Position numbers and translations under genes: made by a program | Origin: Sceloporus undulatus | Taxonomy: Eukaryota; Chordata; Lepidosauria; Squamata; Phrynosomatidae | Reading direction: 5' to 3' | Assembly (NCBI RefSeq): GCF_019175285.1 | Contig: NC_056522.1 | Coordinates: forward strand, 321,521,196-321,585,195 | DNA: 64,000 nt | Notes under the pieces: generated by a model | Told to the model about the DNA's origin: nothing | Database searches by the model: none | The model's input: only the letters and a program-made list of their open reading frames with translations | Part shown: in pieces, positions 31,044 through 43,224 of the stretch | Layout of the letters: the number at the start of each line of letters is the position of its first letter | Numbering within the stretch: position 1 is the first letter of the stretch

Positions 31044-31255
31044 TTGTTGTTGTTGTTGCTGCTGTATGCCTTCAAGTCATTTCTGATTTATGGCGACCCT
31101 ATGGCAACCGTAAGGCCATAAGTCCATATAAAGGGGTTTTCATGGCAAGTGTCTTCAGAGGGGGTTTGCCATTGCCATCCTCTGAAGCTGAGAGGGTGTG
31201 ACTTGCCCAAGGCCACCTGCTCTCCAGAGTTATAGTCCAAAGCTCACCACTTTGA
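31044..31255 (-). mobile_element. Sauria-type SINE
   Basis: Reverse orientation: TTGTTGTTGTTGCTGCTGTA tail, then AGTCATTTCTGATTTATGGC and GTGACTTGCCCAAGGCCACC. Confidence 0.85.
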
Positions 31256-31335
31256 TGTGACATTCCCTCAAATATTGGAAAGGCAGGGTATAAATAATAA
31301 TAATAATAATAATAATAATAGTAATAATAATTACA
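31256..31335 (+). mobile_element. L2 3' stub with (ATA)n tail
   Basis: GGAAAGGCAGGGTATAAATA followed by about 12 ATA triplets, the usual squamate L2 end. Confidence 0.7.
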
Positions 31336-31440
31336 TCTAGCTATCATATCACCTCTCGATCATCTTTTTTCCAGGTTAAAGACACCCAGAGCCCTGAGCC
31401 ATTCCTCATAGGGTTTTGTTTCCATACCTTTTTATAATAA

Positions 31441-31662
31441 CACTTAACACTTGTGTAGACTTCCAAGTGTTCAAAGCACTCCTTCGCTTTATCTGGCTGG
31501 AATGCTCTTGGTGAACTGGCTATGTTGGTGCAGATGGCAATGGTGATGGCAGAAAGAAAAAGGCCAGAAGCGCAGTAAAGCACAGAAGAAAGGAGCTGGA
31601 TAAAGTGGGCATATTTTGTATATCTTTTCTTGTCACCAGCGTGTGACCCTGGAGGAGCTGCA
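31441..31662 (-). CDS. Orphan exon-like ORF with one membrane segment
   Basis: I do not recognise this product. On the minus strand an open frame runs from a plausible acceptor (CAAAATTGCAG) to AAAAAG|GTATGG, about 74 codons. It starts PPGSHAGDKKRYTKYAHFIQ, then a hydrophobic stretch LYCASGLFLSAITIAICT, then RAFQPDKAKECFEHLEVY and SVKCYYKK. The mixture of charged and hydrophobic segments looks protein-like, and two other frames here have stops. The downstream side abuts antisense CR1, so the exon could equally be a decayed repeat or chance ORF. No partner exons were found. Confidence 0.25.
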
Positions 31663-32299
31663 ATTTTGAGTATATTGTACCAGCAGGTCTCAGCTTAAAG
31701 CTAAGACAACGAACTTGCAAGATCAATATTATTAACCTGTATCCATACTGAGGAATATATTTTATTAAGTGAATCCAAAGGGCACAAAAATATGTGGTAG
31801 CTTTTGAGATCTTTAAATCTCTTTATTAGGCAAGATTTCACAAAATGTAGATTAAAGGTGGGGAACCCGATTTGACGCCAGATTGTGTAGTTTAGATCAC
31901 AGGGTCAGATATGAGTGTTTCCTTTCTCGTTGCCCTACCTGCTATTTGTTTGTTTTTTGTGGACATTTCACCAGATGAAGAGAACTGGAGAACCTGAAAA
32001 CTTGCCTACATTTTTATGTCTTTGGGTCAGCCTAATAAAGATGTTAGATATAAAGATTTGGAGGTTTACAAAAAAAAAAATTACTATCACAGCTACCCCT
32101 GCTTTTTGTATTATCCCTCGTATTTCCACAGGGTGTGGAATGAAGGAAAGATGCATTTGAGAGAGAGTGTGATGTGCCTAATATTGCCCATGGAGTTCAG
32201 GCAGGAATGAAATTTGAACCAGAGACTTCCACGTTCCTAGCTTAACTGCCATACCAGCTCCTATATAAACCATTGTACTACATAGTAGGATACACAATT

Positions 32300-32475
32300 A
32301 AGTCATTATTGGTTTAGTGTTGCTTTTGTGTGCTGCATGTTTTTAACCCTTGCTCTTGTTTTTAATGCATTTAAAAATATTGTGGACGGCATGAATTTTA
32401 TGTTTTTAATTTAGCTGTATGCCACGTGAGGGACCTTGGTTACTGGATATGCTAGGGCTTTAATGAATAAAAGAA
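32300..32475 (+). mobile_element. Degenerate L2 3' end
   Basis: TTAATGCATTTAAAAATATT, then GTATGCCACGTGAGGGACC and an ATGAATAAAAG tail resemble the L2 3' UTR. Confidence 0.45.
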
Positions 32476-32479
32476 AACA

Positions 32480-34200
32480 AAGGAATAGAACAATTTAGAA
32501 TTTCTTCAAAAACAGCACCACACCCAACCCTCCCTGGGTTGGGGATAGAAAATCCACAACTCTATTATCTTTTGCTTTCTGCATTGCATATTGTAGAATT
32601 TGTGAATTTCTGTTTTCCCCCTTAACTGAATAGTGTCTGCAGAGTAGAAGCCTAATGATTGTTAGTTAACTCTCAACAGCAGAGTCTAAGAGATTTGTGT
32701 TCTCATTGGTCATGCTGTTAGCATGCTCCCTTTGGAAAAAGGGGGCCAGATGCCAAGCAGCTTTCTAGAGTCTGGTGAGAAGGAAGCTGAATGATGTAAA
32801 GCTACTTTTGATCAGCTCAGTGAAAAGAGTCAAGTTACAAGATTTCAATTGTATAGACACTTTGAAATGTGTCAAATGACAGCATGGGAAGGACAGAGCA
32901 CTGGGTTTTAATGATGAAGGGCAGAGCAACTTTTGTGATTGTATTCAAGAAAAACATTGTTGGGTTGCTGCCCAAATGGCACATGAAACAGGGTGCTGGT
33001 GTACCTCTGCAAAGATAGAAACAAGATGTCTCCAACGTTTTGGTTTGGTTATTTTGGCCAAGCAGGACCCCTTAAGTGTTTAGTTCTAGCCTTTCTCTCA
33101 TGACAGGATGTAGAGTTTCCCATTTACAATTTCAGTGGTATTGACAGGAGAGGGAAACACAAGTTTTGATGAAAAGCATTCCCTGTAGCTAAAAAGTGTC
33201 TTAAGAGTAAAAGGCAAGTACAGCTGAGCTAATATTCTGTCATGGAAGGTTGGTTCCTGCACCGAAGTCTGTGGTAGCAATTTAAGATGAGAGCAAATAG
33301 TTTATAGAACTTAGGGCCACTCCATATGTTATACAGTCCATGCATGTTATAGGATAATATATTGGCAAACCTGTGGCACATGTGCCCTCTCTGGCATGCG
33401 AAGCCGTCTTGCAGGGCATGCAGCGGCCACAGCAAGGAGGAACGTGAGTCTGAAAGAGTGTGCCTTGGGTCCCCCCCCCCAAAGTCCCACCCCAGGAAGG
33501 CATATGTCCTACTCCCAGAAGTCCTGCCCCTAGAAGGTGGAAGTCCTGTCCCCAGAAGTCCCACCCCCTGGAAGCTCTACTAGGTAGCTAGGAGTGGCTG
33601 TAGTTTTCAATATATGGGCATTAAAACAACAGCAATAATCCAAACCATTGGCATGGTTTGGATTAGATGGCACTTGGGGTCTTTTCCAACCATAAGATAC
33701 CCCTTCCTCATGCACACACATGTATAGGATCACTATGAATTAAAAGATATGCTTTGAATAAAGTGTGAAGCAGACTAGCTGTGGCAGGTTCAATAATACT
33801 TGTATATTTGGGGGCACATAAGACAAAGGGAATGGCTACAGCACACATATTGGATTGATTCCATTGATACAGATTGAAGGATGAGTTCCTGCACAGATCT
33901 CCCACAATATAACATAGGGATAGGTAACACAAGGATGGAAAAGGAAAAAGAGCATATATATCGTATACCCTTGACTGAAAAATGGTACACACCTTCTATT
34001 TGGGATGGTCATCCTCTTCCACTGAGTGTGTAGCTTTGCAAGGGATGCTCATGAAGTGATGAGGGAAGAATGGGACACTCACCCAGCCAGCCAGATCAGA
34101 TTAATCAATCCTGGCAATCAATGAGGTGAGAGATGTCTCAGTCAGATTACCCTCACAGCCAAAAAAATTACAATTATCAAGGTAGCTTAAAGGTGCAGTC
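32480..34200. other. Intergenic stretch, mostly unassigned
   Basis: Includes a GC-rich tandem patch at 33470-33580 built on AGTCC-CACCCC words, a hAT-like end near 33353-33390 (GGCAAACCTGTGGCACATGT) and a CR1-like tail near 33645-33700. No gene recognised. Confidence 0.4.
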
Positions 34201-34204
34201 ACAG

Positions 34205-34400
34205 CATCATAGAATCATGGAGTTGGATGGGGGCCTTTAGGCCTTCAGGTTCAACCCCCTGCTCAGTGCAGGATCTCCAGATAAAGCATCCCCTGTAAGT
34301 AGTTGTCCAGCCTCTTTTTGAAGATGTCCAGAGAAGGAGATCCCACCAACTTTAGGCAACTGGTTCCATTGCTGAACCACTCTTGCTGTTAATCACTTAC
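34205..34400 (-). mobile_element. CR1 LINE 3' end, antisense
   Basis: ATCATAGAATCATGGAGTTG, then TCAACCCCCTGCTCAGTGCA and CATTGCTGAACCACTCTTGC. Confidence 0.8.
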
Positions 34401-34589
34401 CTGAAAGCCAGTGCCACTAAATTAAACAGGATCTTTTAGTAGACAAACAGAGACGGGTTGTCCAGATACAATCTTATACACATTTACCTGGACATAACTC
34501 CCATTGAACATACTCCATCTTAATTCTGAGCAGACATGCATAGGAGTGTACAGTCAGAAAATTGGACATAATCCTTTAACTTGCTTGTT

Positions 34590-34635
34590 GCCATCTCTCT
34601 CTCTCTCTCTCTCTGTCTCCCCCCTCCCCCCACAC
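34590..34635 (+). repeat. (CT)n microsatellite
   Basis: About ten CT dinucleotides followed by a C-rich run. Confidence 0.9.
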
Positions 34636-34639
34636 ATTT

Positions 34640-36175
34640 TAAGAAGCATCTTATAATTTCACTGATTGCTACAGGTAAATGTTGGAAGAAAAACTGAATA
34701 CACTTTGCATTAAGTATTTTTTAAAAAACCCTCAAATCATCTAATTTAAGCAAAAACACTTGTAAGAAATACCCAAAGGGTACTTCTAGATAAGATTTAC
34801 AGTAGTTGTGCAAATTTTTATGGGTATGTGTGTCCAGATAGCATTGTCTTCCATTTATAACTCCTTCATTTCTCCAATGCTTTGCTTCCCTAAAATGCCC
34901 AAACCAAATATGATTGGGGAAGGAAAGACAGGGTAGTTGTATACTGTCTTTTTAATAGTAGTTTAGAAACCTTCTGCCTGGAAGCACTTTTCAGCTGAAA
35001 TTGTAACCACACTTGAGCAAAGGTCAGGCCCGACTCTTACTGGTAGTCCCACAGAGAGTAAACCCAGTGAATCAATGTGCATGTAAATCTCATTGATTAA
35101 ATGGGTGTATTCTAATCCTGTTAATCCACTGCTGGAAACTGTGTGCTTCTTCAAATATTGCTGAACAACTCCCATCCACTCTAGCCAGAATAGACAATGG
35201 TACCAGTCTGGCTGGAGGAAATAGCAAGGAAAAGCACAGATAAATAATAAATATATTATGGTAAAGAAAGCAATGGCTTCAAATGTTTTGGCTCAGATGC
35301 ATGGACACTTTCTCTTTCCCTATATTTGCCATGATTCAGGGCTCGCAGACTGAGATGGTAATCTCAGGCTGCAGACTTGTGGTATCTTAAAAGAATAGCA
35401 AAATGTTAGGGATACAATCCCTTACTTCACTGTCAGAGTTGGGAAGAGGCACTGGTGGGATTTTCTGTCTCTGGTGCCAAAACAATCTGGCTGGTTATGG
35501 CCCCAGTGCACCACTGTTTGGGGCACAGGAGAGGAGACTGTTTCCTGCTCAACCTGGCATGATCTTTCTTTGCAGTCAGTGTCTGGTACCCCCATATTTT
35601 TGTTTCTGGGATATTTTCCTTTTGTAGCATCTTATTCCTGCTCTTGCTGCTAGCATCTCTCATTCTCCACCATGCACCCTAGCTTAATCCATTTCCAGGC
35701 ACTTCCACTGTCACCACATGAGGAATAGGATGCCATTGTTAACAGGACTGGGAATTAGGGTGTTATGGTAGGAACTGGTCAGCAGCTCCATCATGGGATC
35801 CACACTATTCATGACTGTCTGATAACTAAAAACATGCACATAACTTCCCATCCACTTTTTCAGTAGAAGATATTAGATAACACATAACATTTTAGTATAC
35901 ATTTGGTGAGATCTTAGCAAAGCTTTAGTGTGGGTTGAGAACTGCAGATTGCAGTAGCCTTTCCCAAGAGTGTCAGTTTGTGAAGAATGCTGAGAGTTTC
36001 ACATCAACAGTAAGTGCCACACTATTCCCACTTCTGCTATTGCAACTGCTATTCCTTACAAAAGGGATCAATTACTATTATCCTCATTTTGCAGACGTTT
36101 CCCTCCCCCTCGTGGTGTAATATGGAATAACCAAGTTTTGAACTTTCAGTTCAAAAACTGTACCACTCCTGGCGT
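34640..36175. other. Intergenic stretch, nothing firm
   Basis: AT-rich; text around 35030-35200 resembles decayed transposon sequence. No supported gene. Confidence 0.35.
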
Positions 36176-36179
36176 AATG

Positions 36180-36345
36180 ATTTTTCTCAGCTTGGCCATG
36201 AAACCCTGTGGGTGATCTTGAGCAAGTCACATGCTCTCAGCCTCAGGGAAAGTCAATGGCAAACCCCCTCTGAACAAATTTTGCCAAGAAAACCCCTTAA
36301 TAGGTTTGCTTTAGGGTCTCCATAAGTCGGAAATGATTTAAATAC
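36180..36345 (+). mobile_element. 5'-truncated Sauria-type SINE
   Basis: CTTGGCCATGAAACCCTGTG, then TTTTGCCAAGAAAACCCC and CTCCATAAGTCGGAAATGAT. Confidence 0.85.
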
Positions 36346-36474
36346 AACATTTTTTTAAACTTTTATACACATACCGAAACCAAAATGTCAGAGCCAGACA
36401 TTATTTGTGGTTTCTTCTACTTGGCCACTTCTATTCTATTAAGAAATATCCTGACATTTATTTATCTATTTGCT

Positions 36475-36988
36475 ACATTTCTCCTCTTGTCAGCTCGAGG
36501 GCTATAGCTGGTTTTCCTTTCTCCTTTCTTTCATTCAAGTTGTCTTCAGAGCAATCCTGTGAGGTAGGTTAAAGTGAAATAAATTAATTGACCATAGGAC
36601 ACCCCATGTGTTTCAAGGCTCAGGAGGGAACTAAGAGTGGTTCTCCCATTTCTCAGTTCAACATCCTAAACCTCTATAGCACACTTGCTCCTTTATCATA
36701 TGGAAGCTACACCATGAACTTTACAAGTTTTATTTAAAAACTGATTTAGCTGTTTTTTTAAAAAACTGTTTTCTTGCTGGCAGTAAACTGAAGTGTCACT
36801 CTCCTATTGACAGGCAAATGTGCAAATTTGATAACCATGCCCTCTGTTCTATCATCCTTTTGGCTCATTTGCAGATTTTGGAAGTATTACTTTATAATAA
36901 TAATAATAATAATAGATTTATTTCTAGCCCACCCTATCACGGAGAATCCGGGTGGGTTACAACAGTAAAATACATCAAGGTTACAATG

Positions 36989-37022
<34 letters not shown>
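36475..37022 (-). mobile_element. Reverse L2 tails with (AAT)n and (AC)n microsatellites
   Basis: 36475-36590 and 36915-36965 (CCCACCCTATCACGGAGAAT) are antisense L2 3' ends. (AAT)n lies at 36894-36914 and (AC)n at 36990-37023. Confidence 0.6.
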
Positions 37023-37025
<3 letters not shown>

Positions 37026-37364
37026 AATCCCTATGCCCACCACCCAATCCCAATGCTAAAACAGGATTAAACAATCATAATATAAATACAGTAGAACAAT
37101 AAAAACATTCAATTAAAATTTGGAGGAAAATAGGCAGATGAAGAGGCATTTTCATAGTCATGATCATGTTCATGTCAAGTTCGTATCCAGATCCCTATAG
37201 CCATATCTCTATATCTCTACATCTACCAGATCCTCCAGGCAGCATCACAATGCTTCAAAGATTTGGGGAATGAGGAAGGAGGGAAGGAATGGGATTTAAA
37301 ATGATACTTTCCCAAGCTTTGGTTCTTTGTACACAATACACTGCATCAAGGAACTGCCTTCCCA

Positions 37365-37590
37365 AGGGGTACTTTCACATTACACAATTGTAGCATCATG
37401 ATTCCAATGTAAGTGCCATGGCTTTATCTCATGGAATTTGCAGTTTAGGGATTAGTATTTAGAATTACATGCCAGAGAGCTCTAGTGCCTCACCAAACTG
37501 CAAATTTCAGAATACTACAACATGCTGATACGGCATCAAAGTGCTCTAAATACATTGTGTGAAAGGTTCCTGTGTGAAAGGGCAAATCCC
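37365..37590. mobile_element. hAT-type palindromic MITE, second family
   Basis: TTTCACATTACACAATTGTA and ACATTGTGTGAAAGG ends; TAGCATCATGATTCCAATG pairs with the far arm. Related copies are at 40055-40395 and 60625-60832. Confidence 0.75.
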
Positions 37591-37627
37591 AGGTTTCTGT
37601 AGGTATCAAATTGATATAAATGTCTAT

Positions 37628-38245
37628 TGTAGATAGAATGGTAGAATCCTAGAGTTGAAAGAGACCCCAAGGGCAATCCAGTCCAACCCCCTGCCATGCA
37701 GGAATACACAGTCAAAGCACCCCTGACATATGGCCATCCAGCCTCTGTTTAAAGACCTCCAAACAAGGAGATTCCACCATTCTTCAAGAGAGTGTGTTCC
37801 CCTGTCGAAGAGCTCATACTGTCAGGAAGTTCTTCTTAATGTTGATGTGGAATCTCTTTTCCTGTAGCTTGAATCCATTGCTCCATGTCCTAGTCTCTGG
37901 AGTAGCAGAAAACAAGCTTGCTCCATCCTTAATATAACACCTGTTCAAATATTTAAACATAGCTGTCATGTCACCGCTTAACCTTTTCTTTTCCAGGCTA
38001 AACATATCCAGCTCAATAAGCCGCTCCTCATAAGGCATGGTTTCCAGATCTTTCACTATTTTGGTCACCCTCCTATTGACATGCTCCAGCTTGTCAACAT
38101 CCTTCTTGAATTGTGCTGATCCTCTCCTCTGGGGTATTAGCAACCCCTCCTAATTTAGTATCATCTGCAAATTTGATAAGTATGCCCTCTATTCTATCAT
38201 CCAGGTCACTGATAAATATATTGAATAGGAATGGGCCCAAGATAT
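37628..38245 (-). mobile_element. CR1 LINE, ORF2 end and 3' UTR, antisense
   Basis: Minus-strand protein text [40 protein letters not shown] and MTAMFKYLNRCYIKDGASLF is the C-terminus of CR1 ORF2. The 3' UTR ends at ATCCTAGAGTTGAAAGAG (37645). Confidence 0.92.
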
Positions 38246-38249
38246 TCTA

Positions 38250-38947
38250 GACATGTCTCTCTGCTATGCTAGTTTTATGTTTTTGTTTTCAGAAGCATTT
38301 GATCTTGAGAACCAGGACAGACTCTCCCTTTGTGCAAAGTGAAGCAGCCACCTGAAGCAATGCACTCTGCGACTCATGAAAGGGCAGCCAATGATTAGTT
38401 ATATGTTTATTGCCACACACGGGCAAGGGTGCTTATGGGATTTTGTGTCTCATGTGCCAACATGATCTGGGACCTTATTGCATGAAGATCCTATTGTGCA
38501 ACACTTGCGTTGTCTGTAAAAACACGTTTTAAGTAAGATTGTTATCTTACCTTGCACACTTTCATAACCAATGCAGGATTAAAGCATCTATTCACACTAA
38601 AATGTTATAACACACAGCAGCTACCCACCACCTCCTCTGAAACACACATACTGTGTTTGAAAACATCCCCAACCTTCACTTCCCTCTTTTCCCTTGATTC
38701 AAAGGGGAGTTGGAGAGGGAGAAAGACAGGAGTGGCTGCCAGATGAGGAGAAAGTGTATTCCTGAAAGTGCTGGATGGCTCTAGGATTCCACAGCAAGAA
38801 CCTTCCACGGAGAAACAAACTGGAGAGAGAATGAGAGAGCGAGTGTGCGACCTGCAAATGATTCCTCTGCCTTGATCTGGTTCTTCTGTCCTGGAATGCC
38901 ACCTACTAAGCAGCAGTGCACCCTTCACATGCCTCCCCCCACTTTCA

Positions 38948-38981
<34 letters not shown>

Positions 38982-39060
38982 CTCATCCTGAGCCACCACT
39001 CAGATGCAAAGCCTGGATGGAGAGGTTTGCTTTGGGAAGCCGCTTGCTGCTTGGTGTGTC
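38250..39060. other. Intergenic stretch with a (TC)n run
   Basis: (TC)n at 38948-38982. Open frames on both strands near 38600-38930 have no family resemblance. Confidence 0.4.
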
Positions 39061-39070
39061 TGTCTGTGTG

Positions 39071-39232
39071 CAGGGACGTAGCCAAGGGGGGGGGTGTTCT
39101 TGGGGTCCGGACCCCCCTTCCATTAGAAAAACGAATGGTGTGTGCTGCTGCGCCGCCACCGCGCCCAAGCCCCATTATAATGGTGGCACTTAGTCTGGAC
39201 CCCCCCTTCCTAAAATCCTGGCTACGTCCCTG
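39071..39232. mobile_element. hAT MITE inside a GT-rich tract
   Basis: Ends CAGGGACGTAGCCA and TGGCTACGTCCCTG are exact inverted copies. The target duplication cannot be fixed because both flanks are CTGTGTGTG repeats. Adjoins (GT)n(GA)n at 39233-39275. Confidence 0.8.
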
Positions 39233-39236
39233 CTGT

Positions 39237-39276
<40 letters not shown>

Positions 39277-40054
39277 TAGATTGGGAGGAAAGGCAAGGCA
39301 TTAGTACACATTGTAATGACATTGGCTGGACCTCCCCTGTTCACCATATCACTATTAAAGTACAACCCACTTACCACCCAAAATCAGCATAAAAGCACAA
39401 TTAACCTTTCTCATAGGAAATCATAGCACAACAGAAGCAGCCAAGGAGGTCATTACCAATTTTTTCTTCTGTTAGTTACAATAAAATGCTTTTAAAACAG
39501 TCTCTCACAGGTCAACAACAGAATAGCCGCAACATCGTGCAGTAAGCCCCACCAGAAGGTATTACAGTATTATTCAGATGCAAAACAACTGGTAAAGGAA
39601 CAGGAGTCCTGTCCCTTACAGTATGTCACCTGGCAACACAAGCAGTAGGGAGAGGTCCTTTAACACTATACAAGAATAGCACTATATTCCATTTTAAATG
39701 CTATGGTTCATCTTATGGAATCCTGGGGCATGTATTTGATGAGATGTATTTCTGAGAGTTCCCCTACTTTCACAATGGCCCCAAAACACTACAAAATGCT
39801 GGAATATCACTTCCTATTGCACTTTCAGCCAATATATAGCCAGGTGTTTTTTTTTGGGGTGATGGTGATGTTAACATTAAGGTATGTGAGAAGTCTTGGG
39901 GTAGAAAAACAAATGCATCTTGCAATGGTTTCAAGCACTGGGGGCTTGAGGTGGAATTACCCAGATTTTTTTATTTTTAAGAAGGTTTGGGGTTTTTAGA
40001 GGTCACACTTTGATGCCACATGTTCCCCATGGGTGGCACTTTGCTAATATTTGT

Positions 40055-40395
40055 ATATACAATACAGTGCTATGATTCCATTTTAACTATTATGGCTGCA
40101 TCCTATGGAATTGTGGGGCTTGTAGTTTGGTGAGAAGCATTTAGTATGCACAGCTAGAGATCTCTGGGGTCCTTAACACTATACAGTTACAGTACTATGA
40201 TTCCAATTTAAATTGCCATGGTTCCATCCTATTGAAACCTGGAATTTGTCATTTAGGGAGAGGTATTTAGAAATCTCAGCTAGAGAACTCCTCTAGTGAC
40301 TCATCAAACAACAAGCCTCAGGATTCCATTAGATATAGCCATGGCAATTAAAGTGGAATCATAGTGCTGTAACTGTCTGATGTGAATGGGCCCTT
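40055..40395. mobile_element. hAT-type MITEs, second family (one half copy, one full copy)
   Basis: 40055-40170 is a left half (ATACAGTGCTATGATTCCAT). 40172-40395 is a full copy with arms TATGATTCCAATTTAAATTG and AATTAAAGTGGAATCATAGT. A further half copy may lie at 39665-39800. Confidence 0.75.
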
Positions 40396-40399
40396 AAGT

Positions 40400-41815
40400 T
40401 CTGTGCTGGAGGCGAATCAAATAGTAATAGTGTTGTCTGGTAGTGGATGTGTCCTCTCTTGCCACACAACTATCCAGTGCTGTTTGCTTCTGATGCTTGT
40501 GATGCTGCCCATGATCATGGTTTTTTCTGAAATATTTGGTACTGGTGAACATGTTTTGGACAAAGAGGAGGCCACCATTCTATGTATTTTTCTGTATATG
40601 AAAACTTGCCCTGAACCTAACACCTCCCTTACCTAAAATAGGCCTTGTATAAATACAGCTTTCCTCTCAAATCTAGCAATGGAGTGCAGTATTATCCCCA
40701 GTTTGAACAGCTTGCTTTAAAGGTGCAAATGTTTCATCTATTTGCTAAAAATGATAACTGCATATTTCTTGCAAACTCATCTGAAAGGAACATAGATAAC
40801 TCTCTCTTTCATATAAATGAGAAATGCTAAGCAGTTTGCAGTGTTGAAATAATAACTTTCTCTTCTCAAGGAAGAGAAAATAAAAGCCAGGCAAAAAGGA
40901 AAATCTCTTTGAAACTAAACCATTCACTTTGAAAAGTAATACCAAGCATTGGAGGCTATAATGATCAAAATATATATAAAATAGGAAAATCTGGCAGTAG
41001 CTGCTTTTTACTTTCAAGCCTAGCTATCAGTCAAAATTTAAATTTAAATCAAGGACCAACAGAAGCTATTTCAGTGTCATTCCTGTAAAATAAGACTCAA
41101 GCAATTGCAAAGTCAGGATTATTTCTTTTCACCTCCAGCCCATGGCCTTCTCTGCCTCCAGCTTTCATCTTGGACTATGGTGGACTGCCAGTGCTTCTTA
41201 GGCACCATGTTTTTATTAGGTTGCTGTGATGAATTCCCTCTCTGGGTTGTCACACATATATCAGTCTTGGGTTCCCGTCATCCACCTAACTCCTGAACTC
41301 TTTTAAACCACTTCCTTTTTTGGTATTTGGTAGTCCTAAAGTGGTTACAGTGCTGGATAAGTGAATGTCTTTCTTGTATGGGTTCAGGTTTGTATCTGTG
41401 TGACTGATTTCCTTCAATACTCTCAAGTGAATGACTCTCAGGTAGAGATGTAAAATAAAACAATAGCAAAGATTTATTGTAAAACAGAAGGTGTACAGAA
41501 TGTACATTTATATGTATGATGTATAATGTGTATTATGTCTGTCTTGTTTGTATTTCCTTTTTATGTAATAAACTTTTTTTAAAATAAAAAAACCAGAAGG
41601 TGAAAACATTAAAATATATAAATGTATTGCATAACAGAAGGTGAAAACACCTAAACATTAAAATGTGAGTTAACCCATGGTATTGATGGGTGGATTTGTT
41701 ACTGGTTAACAGTCTGAACTCAAAGAGTGCTTATCAATGTCTCCTCTTCATCCTAGAGAGAAGGGACTAGTGGAATGCTTTATGGTTCCTACTGTGGCCC
41801 AAATAGCTCTGAGAA
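40400..41815. other. Intergenic stretch, nothing recognised
   Basis: AT-rich, with a short local duplication of CAGAAGGTG near 41486, 41594 and 41635. No gene supported. Confidence 0.4.
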
Positions 41816-41819
41816 CAGG

Positions 41820-42175
41820 TTCAGCGTTCAAAATGATCTTAATGAATTGCAAGAGCTTGGGCCAAATCAAACAAAATGAATTTCAATAGGGATAAATGTA
41901 AGGCAGCAATTTTAGGCAGGGAAAATCTAATGTACAAATAAAGTGTGTGTGACATCTGGCTTGAAAGCAGTACATGTGAAAAAGATGTAGGGTCTTAGTA
42001 AGAACTTCCTGACTGTAAAAGTGGTTTGACAGTGGGACAGATTGCCTTAGAGGGTAGTGGATGTTCCTACTTTGGAGGTGTTTAATGAGAAGGTGGGTGC
42101 CTACTTTCAAAGAGGATTCTTGCAGTGGTTGACACTAGATTAGATTATCTGATTAAACTTTCAACACTCTGGTGT
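41820..42175 (+). mobile_element. CR1 LINE ORF2 end and 3' UTR, decayed
   Basis: AATTTCAATAGGGATAAATG reads FNRDKCKAAILGREN, a CR1 ORF2 block. It continues into the 3' UTR (AAGAACTTCCTGACTGTAAA ... GACACTAGATTAGATTATC). Confidence 0.7.
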
Positions 42176-42479
42176 TCTGACCCTTTGTAAACTGGTGATA
42201 TAATTGTGTCAAGGCAACAACTATTTTTAATACAAATTAATACTTTCCCTGAACCTGTTCCTCATATTCTTCACCAACAACTCCTCCGCTCGCTCCTTTC
42301 CAATCCCTTCCAATTTCACCCTCATTCCTTTCTGCTCCCCCTCCCCATTTCAATTTTATCTCTGTCTTCCTGATTTCCCTATCTGTCTCTACATCATTCT
42401 CACCCCTTCCTGATCTCCTTTCCCCCCCCCCCCCCCTTATCTAACCCTGTCTTCATCTGGCCTTGCCTTCTTCTGGAGA

Positions 42480-42680
42480 GAGTTAGCATGATATAGTGGT
42501 TTGAATGTTGGACACCAACACTGGAAGACCAGAGCTGGGTGACCTTTGACAAGTCACACTCTCTTGACATCAGAGGAAGGCAAGGGAAACCCTCTCTGTA
42601 TAAACTCTGCCAAGAAAAATTCATTCTACATTTGCCCCAGGATCACCATGAGTGACATCTGTTGTCATTTATGTTTGCAC
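42480..42680 (+). mobile_element. Sauria-type SINE
   Basis: Head TATAGTGGTTTGAATGTTGG, body CTCTGCCAAGAAAAATTCA, eroded tail GGATCACCATGAGTGACATC. A (C)n run lies upstream at 42422-42436. Confidence 0.75.
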
Positions 42681-43224
42681 AGGTCAGGACAGACGGACAG
42701 AACATTAAATGAGAAGTGAGGAGTGAAATCACAGACCTCATGGAACAGGTGAGTTTTAAGGAAGGAGGAAGGAAGTAATACCTTGCAGGGAGATCTTAGA
42801 GAAGTTACTTGTTTGGATTAAAGTTAGCAGTATAGCATAAATTCTGGGAACTGCAGTTAAAACAAAAGTAATTTCCCAAGCTTTGGAACCATGCAGGTAT
42901 TTTGTTGAGGACAGACATCCCTAGACAGAGTAAGGATAAGGAACATAGACACTATACTAAGGAGGTCCTTTCAAAATTTTGGTGAGGGGCACCAGTGAAA
43001 ATACTCTTTTAGGTGGGAACAATCTATTATACTGCAGAAGGCCATATGGCATATGAAAGAAAGCCTCTCTTAATAGCTGAAACATCTACACCAAAGACAG
43101 GGAAGCTATGGTTTCTAGCCACATCTGTTGGACTACAATTCCCATCAACCTCATTTAGTTCGGCCAACAATCTGTCCTGATTGGACTAGTAGTCCAACAA
43201 CATTGGGAAAACCACAGAATCCCT

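Larger units (their letters stand above)
30950..31435 (-). mobile_element. CR1 LINE ORF2 fragment split by SINE and L2 tails
   Basis: 30950-31040 (TCTGGAACAGCAGAAAACAA) and 31336-31435 (CATTCCTCATAGGG) are consecutive pieces of antisense CR1. Between them lie a minus-strand Sauria SINE (31044-31255) and an L2 tail with an (ATA)n run (31256-31335). Confidence 0.7.

Noticed and set aside
38945-39392. Long ORFs on both strands
   Set aside because: Made of TC/GT microsatellites and a hAT MITE, which are open by composition.
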